Assembly: GCA_004794785.1 (NCBI GenBank)
Contig: SJOL01009857.1
Location: forward strand, 645,213 to 709,212
Source: Opisthorchis felineus
Lineage: Eukaryota; Platyhelminthes; Trematoda; Opisthorchiida; Opisthorchiidae
Length of the DNA: 64,000 nt
Direction of reading: 5' to 3'
The position numbers and the translations under genes are program-made. Within the stretch, counting starts at the first letter, position 1; each line of letters opens with the position of its first letter. Under the pieces are notes generated by a model that saw only the letters and a list, made by a program, of their open reading frames with translations, was not told where the DNA came from and did no database searches. Shown here piece by piece: positions 61,215 to 64,000 of the stretch.

Positions 61215-61420
61215 GACTGGCTTTGGAGGAGGGTGTCGAGATAAGAAAAGAGGCTGAGGAATAGTGTCATGGGCAACAAAGATACTGGAGGTACTGTTCA
61301 ATAAGTTATCAAGTTCAGGGTTCAACGAACTATGGAGTGGCTTGTCCCTTCGTGTTCTGGTCATATTGGTTCCGAAAGTTCCAAGAATCCAATTCGGGTG
61401 GACGTCCTGGACATACGGGA

Positions 61421-61826
61421 TACTTGCAATGTGAGTACCATTAATTGTTTCCAGCACGTTGATTATGCGCAAATCCCCTAAAGTCAAATCTTTTAAGTGT
61501 AGGTTTGCCAGCAAATGCGGTACCATGAATAAAATAATCAAAAAGCAGAACTGTACAAACTTTAAATCGTGGGGCTACGCCGGCTTCTGTACACTGGTTA
61601 AAGAACTGCTAATTCCTAACAGGATTCCAAATTCCATACCTACTCTAGGCAATGTGGATACAACACAACGTAATCCGCGTGTTGATCTAAACAAAACGTG
61701 TGGTGACAGGGTCAAGGAGTGGTTTACGTTCAAGTGAAAACACGAAGGGTGGTATGGGCGAAAAGCCGAAACGGAAAAACGTGGAATCACGTCGTACACA
61801 ATAGGGGTAGAGGAAAATAATCAGCA
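61421..61826 (-). repeat. BEL element 5' LTR
   Basis: Aligns with 54520-54882 over 363 bp (61464-61826) in the same orientation. The minus-strand start is TGCTGATTA. The inner (left) end is uncertain and no primer-binding site was clearly recognised between here and the gag ATG. The minus frame 61119-61541 that crosses it is LTR and leader sequence joined to the start of gag, not a separate gene. Confidence 0.75.
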
Positions 61827-61831
61827 GCCAG

Positions 61832-62169
61832 ATGGTCCAAGAAAACAAACGGACGCATGCTCACACAAATCCTTGAACACCAACGAGTCCATGTGTCCCC
61901 ATTTGGGAATACACGAGGTACAAGCAGCAGCCATCAAAATTTTCGATCACAAAAGGAAAAACTATTCCCCCCTAAGACAAGTGGATCGCGCAACCCAGTC
62001 TCCCAGGGAGCATAACCCCCTGCAAAAGAGCAGTAATTCTCGTAACTACCAAAGCGGGAAGCAGACAAATTCGCCGCAGAGGCCCCTCCGAAACCTTCGG
62101 ACTCAAACCCGCCTTACAGTTGTTGAATCTGCTATCCTCTCTGGTAACACAGCTCTCCGCTTCCCAACT
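61832..62169. other. Unassigned stretch between BEL and the LINE fragment
   Basis: A plus frame (61873-62340) runs through and joins the LINE endonuclease start. It may be LINE ORF1 or 5' leader sequence, but no motif supports this. Confidence 0.3.
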
Positions 62170-63310
62170 TTGAAAGCAGCAGAGATAGTGTTCAGTTTCT
62201 TGTCCACAAACTGTCTCGGTCCCCTCAACAAACCCCGCGATATTCAACAGTCGGCTCGCCTTGAGCAACCGTCCATAATCGCGCTCATAGAAACACGGCA
62301 CAGAGAACTCGATAGAAGGCCATTCCATTTTTTGAGCTGACTCCAAACGTATGGACAAGTTGAGTTCCTCTAAAAGTACATGCGGCCCTGTCCATCGCCT
62401 CTGCCACTTCCGACACCACTAGTGCAACTTGTTGTGACTCACTGTGGATTCAAATCAAGCTGCATGGGACCGATTCTCCTCTCGTTGTGGCCTGCCGTTG
62501 CGCTTCAAGTCCACTCTCGAGGGGCTGACACCTCACGCACCTTATGATTGCAAGTTCTTTTAACACTCCCTTTCTGTGTGGAACTCCAGTGCATCGGGTC
62601 TAGTGGACATTTTGCATCAGCGCTGACCAAATTTGCTCAACAGTGCGCTAAGGCTCAAGATTTCGCACCCACCGAATACCGTGCAGGCCACCCCTGCTGG
62701 ATTTGGTAATCACCGACCAAATACATTTCGGTGATCAAGTGTTAATTAGGACTCCACTGTGATACGGTGACCACTGTGTGCTGACCTTTGATTGCAGTCG
62801 CTACTAGGCCAGAAACCAGGAACCTCAAACGTGGATTCGAAACTTCTGCCGTGTAGACTTCTCAGGAATGAGCATCTTTCATGATCAGTTCAAACTGTGA
62901 CCAGCTTCAGTGGAAGAGTTGTACAAAACCGTTGTCAAGAAAATTCATGAGGCTGACGCTATGGTTGTCCCAAAAAACAGTGCGCAGCCGAATGGACAAA
63001 AAACTACCCAAAATGATTCGACTTCTTCTGGAAAAGAGGTCACAACTATTTTTCCAAAAGTTAACTACAAGTGACATAAAATGCGTAACCGCTGTAAAGC
63101 AGAAATCCGCCAACGGAACATACGAAAACAAGCAAAGATAGTTGACCTCGACCGAAAAACAAAATTGTGCTATTTGAGTACATGGAACACCACAGGAGTA
63201 ATAAGCCAAATGCCTCCTCTTTGAAAGACAAAGACAGCGAATCCACAGGTGACAATAGTAATTCTGGGATCTACAGAGGACACTATGCAGGCTTGCATTC
63301 TGTCCTTAAA
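62170..63310 (+). pseudogene. LINE (CR1/Jockey-like) endonuclease and pre-RT fragment
   Basis: In order on the plus strand: NCLGPLNKPRDI then PSIIALIETRH (about 62209-62310), the N-terminal strand and ETW-type step of an AP-type endonuclease. LWIQIKLHGTDSPLVVACR follows in another frame. Then LLDLVITDQIHFGDQVLI and YGDHCVLTFD (about 62697-62805) form the C-terminal endonuclease block with the catalytic DH. Next come EPQTWIRNFCRVDFSGM, ASVEELYKTVVKKIHEADAM, KMRNRCKAEIRQRNIRKQAK, and after a frameshift near 63160 HHRSNKPNASSLKDKDSES and YRGHYAGLHS, the usual run-up to the RT. No RT follows. I recognise these linker phrases from fluke LINEs. Several stops and two or more frameshifts are present. 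Confidence 0.7.
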
Positions 63311-63649
63311 CTTATGGCAAATCTGATGGCAGTTGTAGACCCATGCACTATTAAAAGCACGCCGACTCAACCGGCCACGAATGCGGACTGCAGATTCTAC
63401 CCAACTGCCGCAGACCTCTCGAGTACCAAAGAAAGTGCTGCTCGTGAGAAGCCAAGCCTCGCGTGGAAGCAACGTCCAACATATGTGGAATTACCATCGC
63501 TCACTTCCTTGGAGGGCGACAAAGGCGCAGCGATGAACTTCACATCCATTTCACAAGTTCTAAGCAGGATTGGGTCAGCTGGGCCGAGACAAGCGGCGAA
63601 GTCGACCGACAGATCAAACACGAGCCTTGACCTCGACGTCGTGGACTGA
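63311..63649 (+). other. Open frame of unknown origin fused after the LINE pre-RT
   Basis: The frame 63167-63649 stays open for about 110 codons after LINE similarity stops. It is Ser/Thr/Pro/Ala-rich (for example YPTAADLSSTKESAAREKP and MNFTSISQVLSRIGSAGPR) and notably GC-richer than most of the window. It replaces the expected RT, so a second repeat or a host exon may begin near 63310. It is not recognised. Confidence 0.3.
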
Positions 63650-64000
63650 TGCGAAAAGCACACAAACACGGAAAATTGGACGCTGCCAGACTCCAGCTAC
63701 ACTCCATTAAAAGCAGCCTCTATCGCTGACACAGTCATGGCCCCGATGGTCGAAGCCACAAATCCGACTGCAGTGTAAAGAAAATACCTACATACAACGA
63801 TTTGGCCACGCTAATCGCGGCATTTGGCCTATTCCCCTTAGAGGCCTCCAAGTGACCTTATACTTACTTACGTCCTGTTTGCACAATGTTTGGCCAACAG
63901 GTTTTTCACCGTTAAACCAACTGGCACACGGTGGGAACATGGTAAGAAGATTTTCAAGCGCGGAGCGCACACCTTCATTAGTTAATAAGTTTTCCCATTT
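63650..64000. other. Window end, nothing recognised
   Basis: Moderately GC-rich; no frame or repeat is supported. Whatever element begins at about 63.3 kb may continue beyond the edge. Confidence 0.35.

Larger units (their letters stand above)
54481..61826 (-). mobile_element. BEL/Pao LTR retrotransposon, decayed, with nested insertion
   Basis: A retroelement of about 7.3 kb read on the minus strand. Direct LTR-like repeats (54.5-54.9 and 61.45-61.83 kb) bracket, in BEL/Pao order, gag, CCHC knuckle, aspartic protease, reverse transcriptase, RNase H and integrase with a C-terminal domain. All are interrupted by stops and frameshifts, and the integrase is split by a foreign segment of about 1.6 kb (55.77-57.34 kb). 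The two LTRs differ at roughly a third of aligned positions by eye, so the insertion is old. The outer ends are approximate. The copy is non-autonomous and almost certainly inactive. Confidence 0.85.

Noticed and set aside
61119..61541. 140-codon minus frame as a separate gene
   Set aside because: It spans the inner part of the 5' LTR, the leader and the start of BEL gag; only the part from the ATG at 61214 is likely coding in the ancestor.
1..64000. Functional tRNA or rRNA genes
   Set aside because: All tRNA-like segments lack a complete cloverleaf, and no rRNA-like conserved blocks were seen.

Overview
This window looks like nuclear DNA from an animal with a repeat-rich genome. A parasitic flatworm, most likely a trematode fluke, fits best. 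This is an inference from three things: moderate AT bias, the mix of BEL/Pao, CR1/Jockey-like LINE and tRNA-derived SINE remnants, and reading frames in those repeats that resemble fluke repeats I know. No organism-specific gene settles it. There are no operons, ribosome-binding sites or compact bacterial genes. No reading frame exceeds about 160 codons, and the many frames of 60-140 codons are about what chance gives in 64 kb of this composition. Most of the window is therefore intron or intergenic DNA plus decayed transposons, and I do not annotate unsupported frames as genes.

Layout. From 1 to 13.9 kb the sequence is mostly featureless. It holds two degenerate tRNA-like (SINE-head) segments (about 1.15 and 3.8 kb), a small frame with a signal-peptide-like start at 2.9 kb that overlaps a hairpin, a pair of adjacent perfect hairpins at 6.8 kb, and a weak RTE-type reverse transcriptase tail at 10.1 kb. 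From 13.9 to 14.25 kb lie two tRNA-related SINE fragments in opposite orientation, followed by (TA)n tracts at 15.0, 15.3 and 17.5 kb. Between 16.7 and 18.6 kb on the minus strand are exon-like segments; two have splice sites that agree in phase, the best hint of a host gene here. A 98-bp pure (GAAT)n array with a decayed left flank ends at 25.0 kb. A gypsy-like gag scrap lies near 28.3 kb. A dispersed element of about 58 bp per arm occurs as a fold-back at 34.4-34.6 kb and as single arms at 16.15 and 36.7 kb. A diverged tandem repeat with a period of about 133-145 bp fills 41.4-41.85 kb.

The last 11 kb is a transposon nest. A LINE reverse transcriptase fragment (53.4-53.9 kb, plus) is followed by a BEL/Pao LTR retrotransposon of about 7.3 kb (54.5-61.8 kb, minus). 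The BEL element keeps recognisable LTRs, gag, CCHC knuckle, protease, RT, RNase H and integrase, all broken by stops and frameshifts. Its integrase is split by a 1.6-kb insertion ending in an (AAT)n tail. A second LINE fragment (62.2-63.3 kb, plus; endonuclease and pre-RT part) follows, then an open frame of unknown origin. None of these elements looks able to move.

I found no convincing novel system. The most useful leads are the nested BEL/insert structure, the 133-bp tandem repeat, the 34.4-kb fold-back family and the phase-matched exon pair at 18 kb.
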